A program made the translations under genes and the position numbers. The notes under the pieces were generated by a model that was given only the letters and a program-made list of their open reading frames with translations, was not told where the DNA came from and made no database searches. A stretch of DNA of 64,000 nt, taken from assembly GCA_902806575.1 (NCBI GenBank), contig CADCXD010000008.1:1674001-1738000 (forward strand), read 5' to 3'. Within the stretch, counting starts at the first letter, position 1. The number at the start of each line of letters is the position of its first letter. This document shows positions 22,729 through 35,729 of the stretch, piece by piece. Source of the stretch: Jackrogersella multiformis (taxonomy: Eukaryota; Ascomycota; Sordariomycetes; Xylariales; Hypoxylaceae).

Positions 22729-24234
22729 ATGGCTCGCAAGAATTTGACATTTCATCTGGCTGAACGCCCCAAGGGCGATATCGTCCCTGGACAAACTTTC
22801 AATCTCGTAGAGACCGACGCGCCTACCGCCGACGATCTCAAGGATGGCCAGATCCTGGTCGAGACCCTCTACCTCTCTCTAGACCCGGCCATGCGCACCT
22901 GGTTGATTGGTTAGTAACTCGTCGCGCATCTACATATATCCCAACTTCACATACCTACCTTAGGTACCTATGATGTTCATCGTCGCCGCACATCTGCATT
23001 GTTGCATCAGTACCAGCGCTAATCGTACCCGTGTTCTTCACGCGCTATAGACAGGCGGTCATATGTCCCACCCCTTGCCATCGGCGAGAAGATGCGAGGA
23101 TACGGCATCGCCCGGGTCCTCGCGAGCAAAAGCTCCAAAGCCAAGGAGGGCAGCCTAGTCTCCGCTGGTACCGGATGGAGCGAGGTCGCCATCGTGCGAG
23201 AGGCAGACTTCAGCGTGATCGATCTCCCCAAGGGAACCAAGATCACGGACGCGCTAGGCGCAGCCGGTAAGTCGCTTCCGCCAACCTCAACACCCCCTAT
23301 CCCCCCATACCTGTACCTTACCTACCCATGGAAATGAGCGCAGCGTCCTTCTAACAAGACACACTCTTCGCGCAACACAGGCATGACCGGCATGACAGCC
23401 TACTTCGGACTGAAGCACATCGGGCAGCCCAAGGCAGGCGAGACGGTGGTAGTCTCGGGGGCGGCGGGCGCGACGGGGTCGGTGGTCGGCCAGATCGCCA
23501 AGATCAGGGGCGCGCGCGTGGTCGGCCTCGCCGGCAGCGACGACAAGTGCGAGGTGCTGACGAAGGAGCTCGGCTTCGACGTCGCGCTCAACTACAAGTC
23601 GCCGACCTTCCGCGAGGACTTCGCCAAGGCCACGCCGGACTACATCGACGTGTATTGGGACAACGTGGGCGGCGAGAGTACGTGGCATCTGTTGATTTTC
23701 CGCGAATTGTTGTTATATGCACTCTCTCCTTTTCCTCCTCGTTTCTTTTGCCCCCTTAAAAGGGGGATCGTGTGACGTGGCTGGATTTGCTGGGATTGTC
23801 AAGGATTCACTTTTAGAGAGACATTCCTAAGGCCCCGGTTCATTCTTAGGGGGGTAGGGCGGCTAATTCTTGTCCTAGTCCTCGAAATGGCGCTGGACCG
23901 CGCGGCATTGCACTCGCGGTTCGTGATGTGCGGCAGCATCAGCGGCTACAACAGCAAAGGGAAACCCACGCAGGGAATCCGCAACATCTTCGTGACTGTC
24001 GCGCAGCGCGTCCGGATGGAAGGCTTCATCGTCGTCGACTACTCCGACGAGTTCTTGGAGGCGAGGCGGCAGCTGGGCCAGTGGCTCGCCGAGGGCAAGA
24101 TCAAGAACAAGGAGACCATCGTCAAGGGCGGCCTGAAGGTGGCCGACACCGCGATCGGGAATCTGTTCTCCGGTGGGAATACCGGGAAGTTGATTATAGA
24201 GGTTAAGCCGTTTGAAGAGGTCAGTGGAGTTTAA
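22729..24234 (+). CDS. NADPH-dependent MDR-family alkenal/one reductase
   Basis: Four exons: 22729..22909, 23051..23266, 23381..23677, 23879..24234. All junctions are phase 1, giving 349 residues. The first exon has the LSLDPAMRTWL motif and the next RSYVPPLAIGEKMRGYGIA, both diagnostic of the leukotriene B4 12-hydroxydehydrogenase/double-bond reductase branch of the medium-chain dehydrogenases. The nucleotide-binding fold is VVVSGAAGATGSVVGQIAK in exon 3, followed by the VYWDNVGGEILEMAL strand spliced across exons 3 and 4. No zinc-ligand Cys cluster is present, as expected in this branch. The enzyme would reduce the C=C bond of reactive alkenals or enones using NADPH in the cytosol. It stands alone in the neighbourhood, so detoxification is the likeliest role. 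Splice sites are well supported (branch CTAAC or CTAAT in introns 2 and 3). Confidence 0.93.
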
Positions 24235-24974
24235 GATTGCCCGTGTCTAATAGTAGTTGGCTGTGGTGGGATTGCTAACTAACGAATGGAAGTGATTAGA
24301 AGGGTAAGGATCGCGCGGTCTTATAGCTGGGGTTTGACACGTCAAATGCGAGTTAGTAATATCAAGGGGATGGACACTACGTACTCCCTAGGGCAACTCG
24401 ATATGTGTGGAAGATAGATTGATGTAGATGTCGGAACAACTTTAGTAGTCTAAGTAGCTGATGTCTATCAACTTAACCATTTGATGATTGACCAGCGTCT
24501 AGTTAATATCTTGACTAGTAGCATGAACACTATAGAACCATAAGGCTTTGAAGCTCTCTAACCTAGCTAGTGTCGCATATGATATACATTTTATTATCAA
24601 TTCCCCCCCCCTTTTTCCCTTTCCTCACCACCAGCTTATAAACTGTCCAAGTTTACTACTCGATAAATACCATGTCTACGGCATCACAAATCAAGCTATG
24701 TGATCCAGCACCTGTCATCTTGTCGAGTACCTAGGTAACTAATAGTCACTCGAAAATATATTACCAATAGCAAGTAAATATATTATCTACCTACCTAGGT
24801 AGGTACTAATGGTGGTCAACCCAAATGGGCATTCCTACTGCTCACAAGTGGTTGAGCGAATATCTCAGCGAATCCATCATAACCATCACAGGGCCCCGAA
24901 ATCTGCCGGTAGAATTGAGCCAAAGCGCACATTGGCCTCAATACTCGTTGCAGCTAGCAACATCTTCCCAACAT
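24235..24974. other. Convergent spacer
   Basis: 740 bp between the 3' ends of two genes. It contains a C-run with a pyrimidine tract near 24604 and TACCTAGGTA words near 24730 and 24790-24805. No gene is seen. Confidence 0.6.
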
Positions 24975-25808
24975 CTATGGCCAATAGATGTTACTATCAG
25001 CAACTGAGACCAAAGTAGCATTGATCCGGTATTTCTTGAGTTCGTCGTCCATAATTGTCTTAGCTCCTGCGCCGTACATTACTAGGTTACCTCTTCTATG
25101 CGTGGCGGGAAATCTATGTAGCTCCACGAAGCCGACTGCAGGTATTCTCATTTGCAGGATGAGATTATTAGAAAGGCGGGAGGGAATAACTAAGTACACC
25201 TTTCTTAATAGTTTCATGTTTTTGAAGACCTCGAGGTCCCAGTCGGAGGCATGGATAAGTACCTGTGGCAGCAAGAGTGCAATATTTCGCACACTAAAGA
25301 TCCAATGGTCCTCGGGCAACTTGGGTGGCTTCTTCCAATTGATAGGTTTGCGCAAGAAGCGGAACCACTCGTCATAACGTCCCGTGCTGCTGCGGTAGAT
25401 AGACCGGTGGAAACAGAAAACATCGTTATCGAGGTCCGCGCAGGCGATGGGAGAATGAACTCTCTTTCTGTGACTGGTCTTATTGCTAAAGATAGATGAA
25501 ACTGAATCCCGGCTGGTCTTGATTAGAACCTCTCCAGTAAACCGGATCTGTCTCATATATGGATATACTAGCACAGTGTTTCGTTTGACTAGTCTATTTA
25601 TGATGCGATTTTTGTCGACATCCACCGCGGCGTAGACTCGGCGGCCGTCAGAGGCCAGCCAGAAGCAGTGCCTGACTTTAGGCGCTTGGCTCCGATGGAA
25701 GTCCCAAACCATGAGCTGGAGCTCCACTGGTAGCTTTAGGAAGTTTCGAAACTCATTGGCTGGTTTGGCACGTCGAGCCTTTTTCTTCTGTCGTGTAAAT
25801 CTTGGCAT
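24975..25808 (-). CDS. 2EXR-domain protein
   Basis: Single exon, 277 residues. A basic N-terminus (MPRFTRQKKKARRAKPANE) leads into FRNFLKLPVELQLMVWDFH, which is the start of the 2EXR (F-box-like) motif common in large fungal families, followed by a strand with RVYAAVDVDKNRIINRL. The remainder is beta/alpha sequence without catalytic motifs. These proteins are numerous, fast-evolving and functionally uncharacterised in Pezizomycotina; some are thought to be F-box-related adaptors. Nothing in the neighbourhood suggests a role. The reading frame is intact. Confidence 0.75.
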   Translation of the reverse strand: MPRFTRQKKKARRAKPANEFRNFLKLPVELQLMVWDFHRSQAPKVRHCFWLASDGRRVYAAVDVDKNRIINRLVKRNTVLVYPYMRQIRFTGEVLIKTSRDSVSSIFSNKTSHRKRVHSPIACADLDNDVFCFHRSIYRSSTGRYDEWFRFLRKPINWKKPPKLPEDHWIFSVRNIALLLPQVLIHASDWDLEVFKNMKLLRKVYLVIPSRLSNNLILQMRIPAVGFVELHRFPATHRRGNLVMYGAGAKTIMDDELKKYRINATLVSVADSNIYWP

Positions 25809-27100
25809 TGTTCTTGTTTGGGATATGTGTTTGTATCAACTTGAGTGTACGTATGTGTTTGCGGATGGGGACTTGTAGAGATTAAAATGAGAGCGAAAGC
25901 AAAAACCACGGATATTTAAGAGTTTATGGGTATGGTTGCCTCAAAGATATGCCTCATAGGTAGGCATGGGAGCTATGGTTTCTACGGTTACTATTTTCAA
26001 GCTACCCATTTTCACTATATACATAGGTAGCCTAGGTAACTCTAGATGACTCCTCACCTTAGGCAGTATCTTTCATTTTGATGAGATTACTCATGCGTCT
26101 CGGGACCTTTGTCGCCTAGGTAGCAGCTATTTATGCCATTTCCTTTATGCCTCGGTAACAAGATGGGGAAGAAGAATTCTACCAACGAAGGTGTTAGAAT
26201 CGTGTTCAGGAATACCTAGGTATACGGGGACTCGCACGCGAACTTCACCAGAGGACTTAACAAACCATGTACCTTACGAAATCACAAGACTCTACTTCGG
26301 GCCTTACAGATCATTATGGTGAAAGGGCTGATCCCGACAGCCCTGTATGCTTATATTCACGCCGCGAAAAAGCTGGCGGCGAGGAGCAGTATAACACCCC
26401 AAACACGTATGTACCTAATCGATGACCATGCTCCCAGCACTTCAGGATGGAAAAATCAAAATGCAATACGAGGGTAAACGCCGCCCGAAAGACTCCATTC
26501 GGAAAAGCGAATGTAAAAAATCAAATACGCCTGTCCCCAGATAAAAGCCAGGTTAAGCCCCCATATTCCAAACCAGTCTCTCGAGAGAGGAAACGCCATG
26601 ATATCAAAAAGACAGGTGAATGCCCCTAGCTGCCGCTTCGTCACCCACCAGAACCATTTTAGGGGCTCGTAGTCCCGGAGCGTGCCGAGGATGCGCACAA
26701 GTAGCCTAGAAAACTATAGGCGATGAGCTGATCGTGTATAATCGTATTATCCACCTGACGTTTTGATATTCGTCGCGCCCCTCTCGAATCCGCTCCCGTC
26801 AACACTCCCTTCCAAAAGCGCCGCTGCCGCCAAATGACTATGGTATACTTCCACGATTTATTCGCTATAACATGAACCAGAACGATGACCAGTGGGTATA
26901 TATGTAAAATAACCGCGAAACCAAATGAGCGGTGAAAAACACAAGACGTAAAATGAGAATAGAACCTGGGGGCGAAGAGATGTTCTGGGCGGCTTTGGAC
27001 CCAATAACTATCGCTCCGGTCGCAGGCTTCGAGAAGAACTCCTTCGGCTGATCGACGAGATATGGGAAAAGGTTAAGTATGCCAGAGCGACGATGATGCT
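25809..27100. other. Spacer with a possible membrane-protein remnant
   Basis: It contains TACCTAGG words near 25980-26040 and 26210-26225. A coding-like stretch on the minus strand is listed separately; otherwise there is nothing. Confidence 0.55.
26456..26707 (-). other. Coding-like remnant of a membrane protein (low confidence)
   Basis: An open frame of about 83 codons follows a good splice acceptor (TTTTCTAG). It reads as aromatic-rich, membrane-like protein: LKWFWWVTKRQLGAF, then DIMAFPLSRDWFGIWGLN, then FIWGQAYLIFYIRF. An open stretch also exists just upstream on the same strand (about 26660-26880, with VIWRQRRFWKGVLTGAD), but the two cannot be joined in phase with the signals I see. 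It may be a last exon of an unrecognised gene or a relic. Confidence 0.3.
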
Positions 27101-29282
27101 TCAGGCGCAAGAGAAGTCGAGGCCGATACTCCTCGCGACGCCTTGCCAATCCCACACGCGCGTCCAGTCGCCCCGCTCCATCAGCCTCCAGACCTCCTCG
27201 AGCACCTCGCCGACGCGGTCGCAATTCCGCAGCCCGGTGTATCCGCGCACGGTCCGGATCGCGGTCCGGACCCTCTCCCGCTGGGCAGGAGCGAAGCACG
27301 CGCAGCCGATGACGAGGCAGGGCACCAGGAGCAGGGTCTGCACGGGGTCGCTGGTCTTGAACGAGTCCATGATCGCTAGCGATTCGTCGACGGCGAGGGT
27401 TATGCGGTGGTCGTGGTGAGGGGGGTATCGGATCGGCGGTGGGGACTCTGCGCGAGGTGGTGTCGTGTGGCTGCTCGTGGGTCGCTCAGACGATGGTGGA
27501 GTACGTGCGGAGTGAGGTTGCGATGTCGGCGATAAGGGGATGATGCTCGCCACGGGTTGGGTGAATAGCGCGGATGGGGACGTCGACGAGGGCGGGTAAA
27601 TCGTCCGGAACAGATACACCCACATCATCTGCTTATACAGCAGCCCGACGCGATCGCGACTATCCCCCGGCGGCCAACGCGGAGTCCACTCTCGAATCGC
27701 AGAGTCGATCTCGGCAGCGCGGTACAGCGACGTGTAGTCGACGACGGGGTCTACCTCGGCTGCCATGTTCGCCCTGATGGCGTTTCGGATCGACGTGATC
27801 TGTGCAAGATAGTGAAACAAGCCGTCGGCGACGCCGATTAAACGCGGAGGCTGGATTTCCAGCCAAGGCTCCCAATCCTCGGTCGCCAAGCGAGGGGTGT
27901 GCATATCGGGGTAACGTATGAGCTCGTCCGCGAACACGCGGTACTGGAAGAATTCGGTGATGAATATCAGGAATGCGTTGTCTGGGGGCGGCGACTGTTG
28001 GATGAGGTTCTTGTAGGCCCGGAGATGGACACGGTGCTCGCCGTTAGGATTTCCTTCCGCGAGGGTCTGTAATAGGAGACAGAGCATTTGTCCGTAGCGG
28101 GGAGACAGGTTGGCCTTGTTCTTCGGGTCGTTCTCATTACCCACCGGTTCGCAGAGTTTCTCCATGGCCGAGTTGTGGTGAAATTGTGACCTAGTTAGTA
28201 GCGAGGTTAGGCTGATTTTCGGGTTGGAGCCGAGGATCTTGACTCCGTATGGAGTGTCATAGTCGATATGTCTGCTGGCTACAGACAGGATAGAATGCAT
28301 GAGACCTCGATGCTCCACCGCCATCTGGAGCAGCATGTCCTTAAATGCGTTCTTGTGCTGCCCTTCAACGGTGAGCACGCCACTTAGGTGACTGATGTAA
28401 TGGTTGAGGAAGATCATGTCTTCGGGCGTCTCGACTCCTTGGAATATGGGTTGAAGAGTAATATGTGGTAGACTATGCCGCTTCTGTCGCTCTACACCGA
28501 CTGTTAGAGGATGAGCGTACACCCAAATGCTAGTTGTCAATACCTTCTTCGGCCTTCTCCTTCCCACTCTTCCATATCGTCTTCTCGTGGTATCCTTCGC
28601 AGACAACAGCATTTTTCTCACAATTCAGACCTGCACTGGTTAGACACGGGGAGAGGGGGATAGGTGTGCGTAGTTCTGACTTACAGCGCGGTTTTGCCTC
28701 GTCGCATTTCTTTTTTCGTTTGCGGCACGTAATACATCCGGTCTTGGACCGTCCTTTGGCTACCTTATTCGCTGATACCTGGGGCGTCAGGGGGTGTTTT
28801 CGGGGCCGTCCTCTCGGTCTCTTCATCTTCGTCAGTGGTGCCGCTGCAGAGTTCGGCTCCGGTATTGGCGTGCGTGGAGCTTCTTTCACCTCATCCATCT
28901 GGAATCCGTCATCCTCGAGGGGTTCAATCTTGGGAACCGTCAATACATCGTCTGAATTTTTCTCCCATGACACATCATGCTCAGCTTCCTCGCCCGTGTC
29001 GGGACCGTCGCTGTAGCTGGTGCTCCAGGATTCTGCACATGACGACGTGGCGGAATGGATCATGGTCGGCACGGAGGATGCGCCTACACCAACGGGGGGG
29101 ATCTCGAGTTCGGTGCTGATAGGAGACAGCTGGCCGGTATCCATTCGATTAGCCTGGACCGGATTTGCCCATATCGGCGACGTCGGCATGACAACAGACG
29201 AGGTCCCTTCAGAGGCCATACTATTACTGTCTGACCACGGCATGTCTCCATCATCCGCTACTAGGGCTAACGGACAGTCCAT
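27101..29282 (-). CDS. Zn2Cys6 transcription factor with AT-hook
   Basis: Three exons, 29282..28685, 28630..28544 and 28491..27101, giving 691 residues with phase-1 junctions and introns of 54 and 52 nt. Residues 154-163 contain an AT-hook (PRGRPRKHP). The binuclear zinc cluster spans about 183-210 with six Cys in CX2CX6CX6CX2CX6C spacing; intron 1 splits it right at the fourth Cys. The remaining 480 residues match the layout of the fungal-specific regulatory domain of the Fungal_trans_2 type: FLNHYISHLSGVL, then a helical bundle, with a disordered Ser/Pro-rich insert near 560-595. It is a nuclear DNA-binding regulator expected to recognise CGG-containing sites. Its target is unknown; no pathway genes adjoin it. 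The N-terminal 150 residues are acidic and disordered, a plausible activation region. Confidence 0.92.
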
Positions 29283-32200
29283 AGCTCGTAGAAATGTGGT
29301 ATATCATTCCCACGGGTAATTTTAACCAGAAGACGGCTTCCGTCTGCAAGGGAACACCGACGGTTGCAATTCATATGAAACGTATAACTATTAAAAAAGA
29401 ATTTGTCAAAAAAAAAAGGAGCCGGAGTGGCAATTTCCACCGGAGATCAGAACCTGTTGTATACGGTCATAGGCCCAACCTTTAGGACAATGCTGCAGAA
29501 GTATGGAGAAGTGTGTTAAGCTGGTCGCAACTACACGACAGCCGGTGATTGGTCTCCTCAGACGAAAGCCTTGCTGCACAAACGGCGGCAAAAGGCAAAC
29601 GGGCGGGCAATCGAAACGACCCGGCCGTCTGATTGAGCTGCAGCGATGGGTGGCAGGTCTTGTAGAGAAGCGAGGAAACAGATGGAGGGGTCGGGCTTGG
29701 GCAGCGGAGGTGGAGTGTAGGTCTTATTTGGACCGTGGATGTGATACCGTGGGGCGGCTAGCGGAAAACGAAGATACGTAGGCGGGAGATGCACATCAGC
29801 GTACCGTAGTAGGTAGAGTAGGGGTAGGACTAAATGGGGCAGGGTTGGATGGGCAGACGGCGAAGGCCCGAAGACGCAGAGAGCTTCTCCACCCCCATCT
29901 CGGGCCCTTGTACGCCTTGGAGGGGCTGGAGGGGGAGAGAAGAAGTAGAAGTAGAAGGAGAAGGAGAAGGAGGTTGTGGGTCGTCAAGCCGTAAGAATGC
30001 GAGGTAAAGTCAGAATACATAGCTGAATCTAGGTAGGTTAGGTAGGTACATAAAACTAAGCAGTACTACGGACAGATAGCGTTGTGAGCGTTGTGAGTTA
30101 CCAACTCAGCTCTAGCAGACCTACCTGCGTAGTCTCTATTCACGTGTGTGAGAGCCTCTGAGGGAGACCTTACTGCGTACGACGGGGACACAAGACAGGC
30201 CAGGATATCCCACGGTGAGGCACAGAGGAAGAGAGTGAGGGGCATAGGAAAGCCTGGCATGAGTGAGTGAACAAGATAGCTGCGATGAGTATGGCGATGT
30301 GAATGCAGACAGGATGGGGTTGCCAGTGCTTGGCGCCTCTCGCACCCTTGTCGACTGCTCCCACCACTACTATGTATGTGGTCCCAGCATGCATATGCAG
30401 CGTTAGCGGGACCCTGTAGAGCGAGACCTGGAGGTACTTGGTGATACTTGGAGTGATGTGTTTGGCAGCTCCAGAGGCGTTCCAGTTCCCCCCAAGGCTC
30501 TCAATCCGGAAAAGAGCTACAACAAAAATGCGGTTTGTTAGAATTCGTCGGTGCTAATGTGAGTTTAGTCGTTCATGGTACTACATATTGTAGATCCAAC
30601 TATCGTTCGCCTCAAAACCCGATCAAAAACGATCGCAGCCTTGTAGAATTTGTGTGTACTATGTGGTGAGGTAGGTATGCGGCGGGGCGACGATATGTTA
30701 AGGGGTCTCCTAGCGAACTGTGCACAGCAAGGCGGCAGGGAGACATCCATGATGATTAAAACACGGACATTACTAGTACCTAGACCGAGTTACCAGGCGA
30801 ACTGGCTAGCTGATCTCTGAACGGACCGGGCCTGAAGGAAGCCTATCTCACTAAACCAAACCCGCATTGATGCTGTATGACGGAATGCAAGCCAAGAAGG
30901 GTCGACAGCGTTCACGGTTCACCTAGGGGTCTCTCGCCTCCTCCCTTAGCGCAGTGCTATTACATTCAGAGTAGTAACTAGAAGTATCCAAGTCCCGCGG
31001 GATATCTGTCGGGTCGGAGATTTTTCGTACTTACCACAACCCAACCACCACCACTACGGCAAGAATATTAGTGCTTTGAGATCCTGGATATCTAAGGGAG
31101 AGTGTCGGCAATGTTCCCATCCTATTGTTCAGCTTGTCAGTGAGAACGTTTGCGCTGGGTAGAAGCGGCTTGGCCTCGATCGCCGAGGAAAACGGAGACT
31201 GCTATCTTAAAACTCTCGACCTCCATAGCAACGCTCAATTGAATACCGGCCACTCCTCGTATTCTTCCTGGTCATCCGAGCCTAATGGAGACTGCTGGTA
31301 TTTAGTTGGGGGGATGAGTAAACGAGAGTCGCGGGAATAAGACCGGCTATTAAAGACTAATACGTACCTAAGTAGGTGCCCTCGCGATAGCCTAGTGAAA
31401 GGAAACGAGTTCCGAAACGGATTATACTCATCTCTGGATAATAAGCATGGCGTTCTGTAAATAGTTGGGATCGGGGGAGAAGATTGGGAAAGAGACAACA
31501 GGTTGGGAAGATGGAGAGCTTTTGATTCGATCGGGCTCGACGGATGGAGTATCCGATCCTAGCTATGGCGTCCTGTTCTACCTCTCGCTATTACTACCAT
31601 GATTTCGCGAACTGTAGAGTTTATTTAGCGGCATGCATCTACATACATCATCGTCTGCATCCCCTATTCGACCGGGCAAGGTGGACGCGGCACAGATACA
31701 ATAATAGCCACATATATAACCCCTTCACGGCCAACCCAGGTGAGATAGCTCCCCGGGTCGATCGCCTCATACCGACATCCGGCCAGGCTCTGATAAGTCT
31801 GGGGATCCTGCTGTGTCACGCGAGATGGGATGTGTGACTGGCTGCTGATATCAGCTCGCATCTGATCCGAGTCCCAAGTTAGTTCAAGTTCGCGACAACG
31901 CCCGGCTAGATTCCAGGGGGGTATGACTCGGCCCGAGACACCACGACAAGAGACGAGGGGGATTGAGCCGCAATGTCGAGGCTGGAGAACTCAATCCTTG
32001 AAGTTATATTCATCATAAGGAGATGCTTAATATGTGTAGAGTTCAATATAAAAACCTCATGGCTTCGATAGGGTTTTAATACCAGGTAGATTACATTAAA
32101 GTGATGGTGGCTCATAACCCCTGACACCCCTTAAGGGACCAATTGGGATGCGGAAATTTGCTTTTCCTTCGTCACAAGTAACGCGACGTTTCCTTTCCAG

Positions 32201-33301
32201 GTATATCGACAGGGAAATTTCAACATGGTAATTATACCGCCAGATCTTAAGGCTCTTATCCTTGCTATTAGCCCAAGGGTTCGAACAGCGGGAAGCAGGG
32301 GGTTAAATCACAGATCTATTAATCGTTTTCATTTTGTTACAAATGATAGAATTTTATTACTTTTCATAAAATTCCATTGGTATAATAGATTGGTCACTTG
32401 CAATGTATTGTCAGGGTTTTAACTATAACTTTAGAAAGCCTCTAATAACAGCCTTTTAGTATATGTATTTTTACATGCGACAAGATAACCGCATATTTAA
32501 CCATTCCTAAATCCATAACTAGGTATCACTAAGCGTATCTCAAACCTCTCGTAAAAGTATCGTAGTAAGTTTCCATAATGTACGTACAGTGTGCGAGATT
32601 GTAGATCCCACTGGTCTTATGTAGGTAATAGTCTTTTCTAATTCGCCGTCTATGCTTATAGCTGATGCCGGCGAAAGGGCAAGCCAATCATGTTACTGGG
32701 AGTTTTAATCAAAAGCTAATTAAGACACTTTGGAATACAAATATCGTCCCATAACGTCGTCATAGGAGAATAAAGACTACCCCAACGTACTCTGGCTACC
32801 TACGCTTCGGCAGCTGAGTTCGCATGCAATACTGATGTACCATCGTTTCCGGGGATAGTCGCTTTTGCAGGTTGGATTCCGATATTACTCCACCTGGGGA
32901 GACAGAGCTAGTTAGTCAAGATATCACCATAATAAAAAAGGAGCACGGTAGAGTACCTACTAAACTGTGGTACACAGATGTATCTGGACCTGACCCCCAC
33001 GACTTCATTAACTATATCAGGTTTCTTGGCTGCTTTATTTGGGGAAGTTGGCCATTGATTTGCATAGTTCGCTGTTCCCCAGAAATCAGAACTTGGTTAC
33101 AAATTACAGCGGCCATTTTCGGTCATCAGGAACTTGCCGGTCTTTCAGGTCTACTCTCCACACTTAACTTGATACCCAGAGCTATTCCAAAACGTCTGTA
33201 ACGAATTCTGATGTGGCTTAAATCACCGGGTTGCATTAAGTTATCCATACTTGATCGTCGTGTGGTATTTCCAACACTTTGATAGGCGTAGGGCCGCCAA
33301 C

Positions 33302-33697
33302 ATGTATGGGTACCAGTGCGCCTCATGGGATGAGACACGCGGTGCAGTAATGTATGATGCAGAGAACTTTCCAGTGAGCTTGCGGTCGCACGTCAGGGAT
33401 TATAAAGAGGTCATCGTACATCGTCGCTAATCTTCTTCGCTGCACCGTGGCATCATTTTCACGAGCTGCGGCAGCGTCACTGCCCAATACAATATCCCAA
33501 TACCCGTCCATGCGGCATGGGAAAACCTGGAAGGGGGGGTCAGAGAAGAGTATTTCGGGCTAGACCATGAGTATGCACGGCGTAGAAGAATGTCGCATGC
33601 AGCTGCTATAAAGCGTGTCTCCGGCCTGCCCCGGAGAGCACGACTCTTGATTCTGGGGATGGATCTTATCACAACTCGACGGCTTCTTGGCGATTAA
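33302..33697 (+). pseudogene. Coding relic with one in-frame stop, family not recognised
   Basis: One frame stays open for 132 codons except for a TAA at 33428-33430 (codon 43). It reads like protein, with balanced composition: ASWDETRGAVMYDAENFP and SHVRDYKEVIVHRR before the stop, and VHAAWENLEGGVREEYFGLD and VSGLPRRARLLILGMDLI after it. A 50-nt intron over the stop is conceivable, but the donor would be weak. No upstream exons were found. I do not recognise the family. Confidence 0.4.
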
Positions 33698-34917
33698 GAC
33701 TCGTGATAACCGAACGCGTGCCAGACGTTACAGGGACATGAAACTCACCGAAATCCAAAGAGGTAGCTATCAAATACCTAGGTGGGATAAACAAACAAAA
33801 CACGACAGTTACTCTACAGCAAACATACTATAAACTCCATGCTCGGACTTCGATATAAGGACACTTCTGACTATACGCCTACAGGTGTAGAACCCTCGAC
33901 TAGCAGGGGTAGGCCGGCACGAACGCAGCATCTTGCTGCTTGAATCGTACAAGATGCGAAGATCATCTACATTGCCTATTAGGATGTAGGTGTACGTGCC
34001 ACTATAAAATCGAGTCGAAGCGCGGGATGGTGTTGAAGATTCCAAGATAATAGGGGTTCATTAGGTATGGTCAAAATATTCAAAGCGTGTAGGTAGGTAG
34101 GTATGTTATGTTTGCTGCGGTTTCATTCATGTCCCCCCCTTCGTGGGAGTATGCGAAGACCCATCGAGCTGCATCCTGCATCCTGCATTCGCATATCTTG
34201 CGCAAGCAGTTAGTCAATCGGTCGTATAGCTCTGTGCCGACTAGGGTCACCAACAAATCCCTGTTTCAATACCAATTCGACTATAAATTTAATAACACAT
34301 ACCCTATCTATTACTCCATGAGGCTAACATACCAAGTGCGTATTTCTAAGCTATAAACGGTACTTCAGGATACATTAACCGAGAACCCCTCTCCTATTAG
34401 ATAGCTCTTACATTCACTCTTAGGTTACAATGTAATCCACGAGGTATAATACGCTGAGCGCCAAGCCGCGCCTATTTCTTACACAGGTCGTATTTAGTCA
34501 ACGGTTACCATGAGACTGGTTGACTGAATCTCACATTTGGTTGGGCTGGCATAGAACTCTACAACTGCTAGGGATGAGTATGGCGATGACTCCGTAGTGG
34601 GCTAGCACCGCTTGATGTTATCCGGATCCACAGAATTAAGAGCCTTGGATGGATAGGAGGTAGATGACCCTTCTAGTTAGGCCCCTTGGCATCAAGATTG
34701 ATTGCTTCCCTGTTAACTAGTAGTCGCACGCGCGCCGCCCAAACAAGCCTGAAATACATGCCATGAGTGTTGATCATCCAACTTTGCGAGTTCCCCTTAG
34801 ATAACTGACTATCTCAATACTACAAATAGAATTCCTGTCTCACCAGATCGGCATCTAGGATGTGGGATGTTGTTCGAAGCCGGAGTTCTTAGCCTACATT
34901 CCGCAGAGGCGGGTCGA

Positions 34918-35043
34918 TCATCGATCATCACCATGGTACATCGCGTCTGTCAGAATGTCAAAACCGCCGCAAAGTCCCATATCTACCGGTTGTGCGGTCA
35001 TGCTGACAAATAGTAAGGCATCCGTGCCGTCTGGATTGTTTCG
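34918..35043 (-). pseudogene. Short coding relic, family not recognised
   Basis: 42 open codons with protein-like sequence (NPDGTDALLFVSMTAQP, then CGGFDILTDAMYHGDD), bounded by stops on both sides. Too short to identify. Possibly a fragment of a decayed secreted-enzyme gene. Confidence 0.3.
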
Positions 35044-35729
35044 CTAGGTTAAATCTAGCCCGGACGGCTCGAGGCTAAGTCGAGGCTAAGCCTACGATCA
35101 AAAGCTAGCTCTCAAGATCAACATGACTTCTCCTTGTAAGATTTAACAGCAAGCCCTATTAATACTTGATCTAAGAAGTCGGGTCACTGAGATTCATCGA
35201 TCGACGCACATATTAGAATAGTCTACCGGGACGACTCTAGAAGGTCAGGGGAAGATCTATGCAAGAATATTAACAAGCGGTTAGGTTAGAACGTCCCTAA
35301 CCTAGGGAAATCTTCAATGGAGTAGCACCGTCCTCTTGTCCCATTGGTCTTTAGAAGAAAAAGGGGCAAATTCATAGCAGTACTCCGCACTGGCTTCACA
35401 GCCCCGAATCACCTTCCAGCCTAGCAATGCGGTCTTCCTATCTTAAACATTGAGCTCCTAACAACATTTGTATTAAAGAGCTACTATAATATCATCAGCG
35501 AGCGGTCGGCACCCTCCGAATCGGCCTCAGATCATGAGGATCATCCACTTGCCTAGCACGAAACTACCATGGTGACACATTAGCAAAAGGGAGTTCAGCA
35601 TGGTCTCCGAGGAGAACCTACTAAGACGTACCAACTAGACCTCGCTGCTACTTAACTCGCCTCCTATCATAGTCGTATTCGCCAATCGAAGCCTTCGAAT
35701 TACAAATACGAGCTATCGTACATGCTAAC

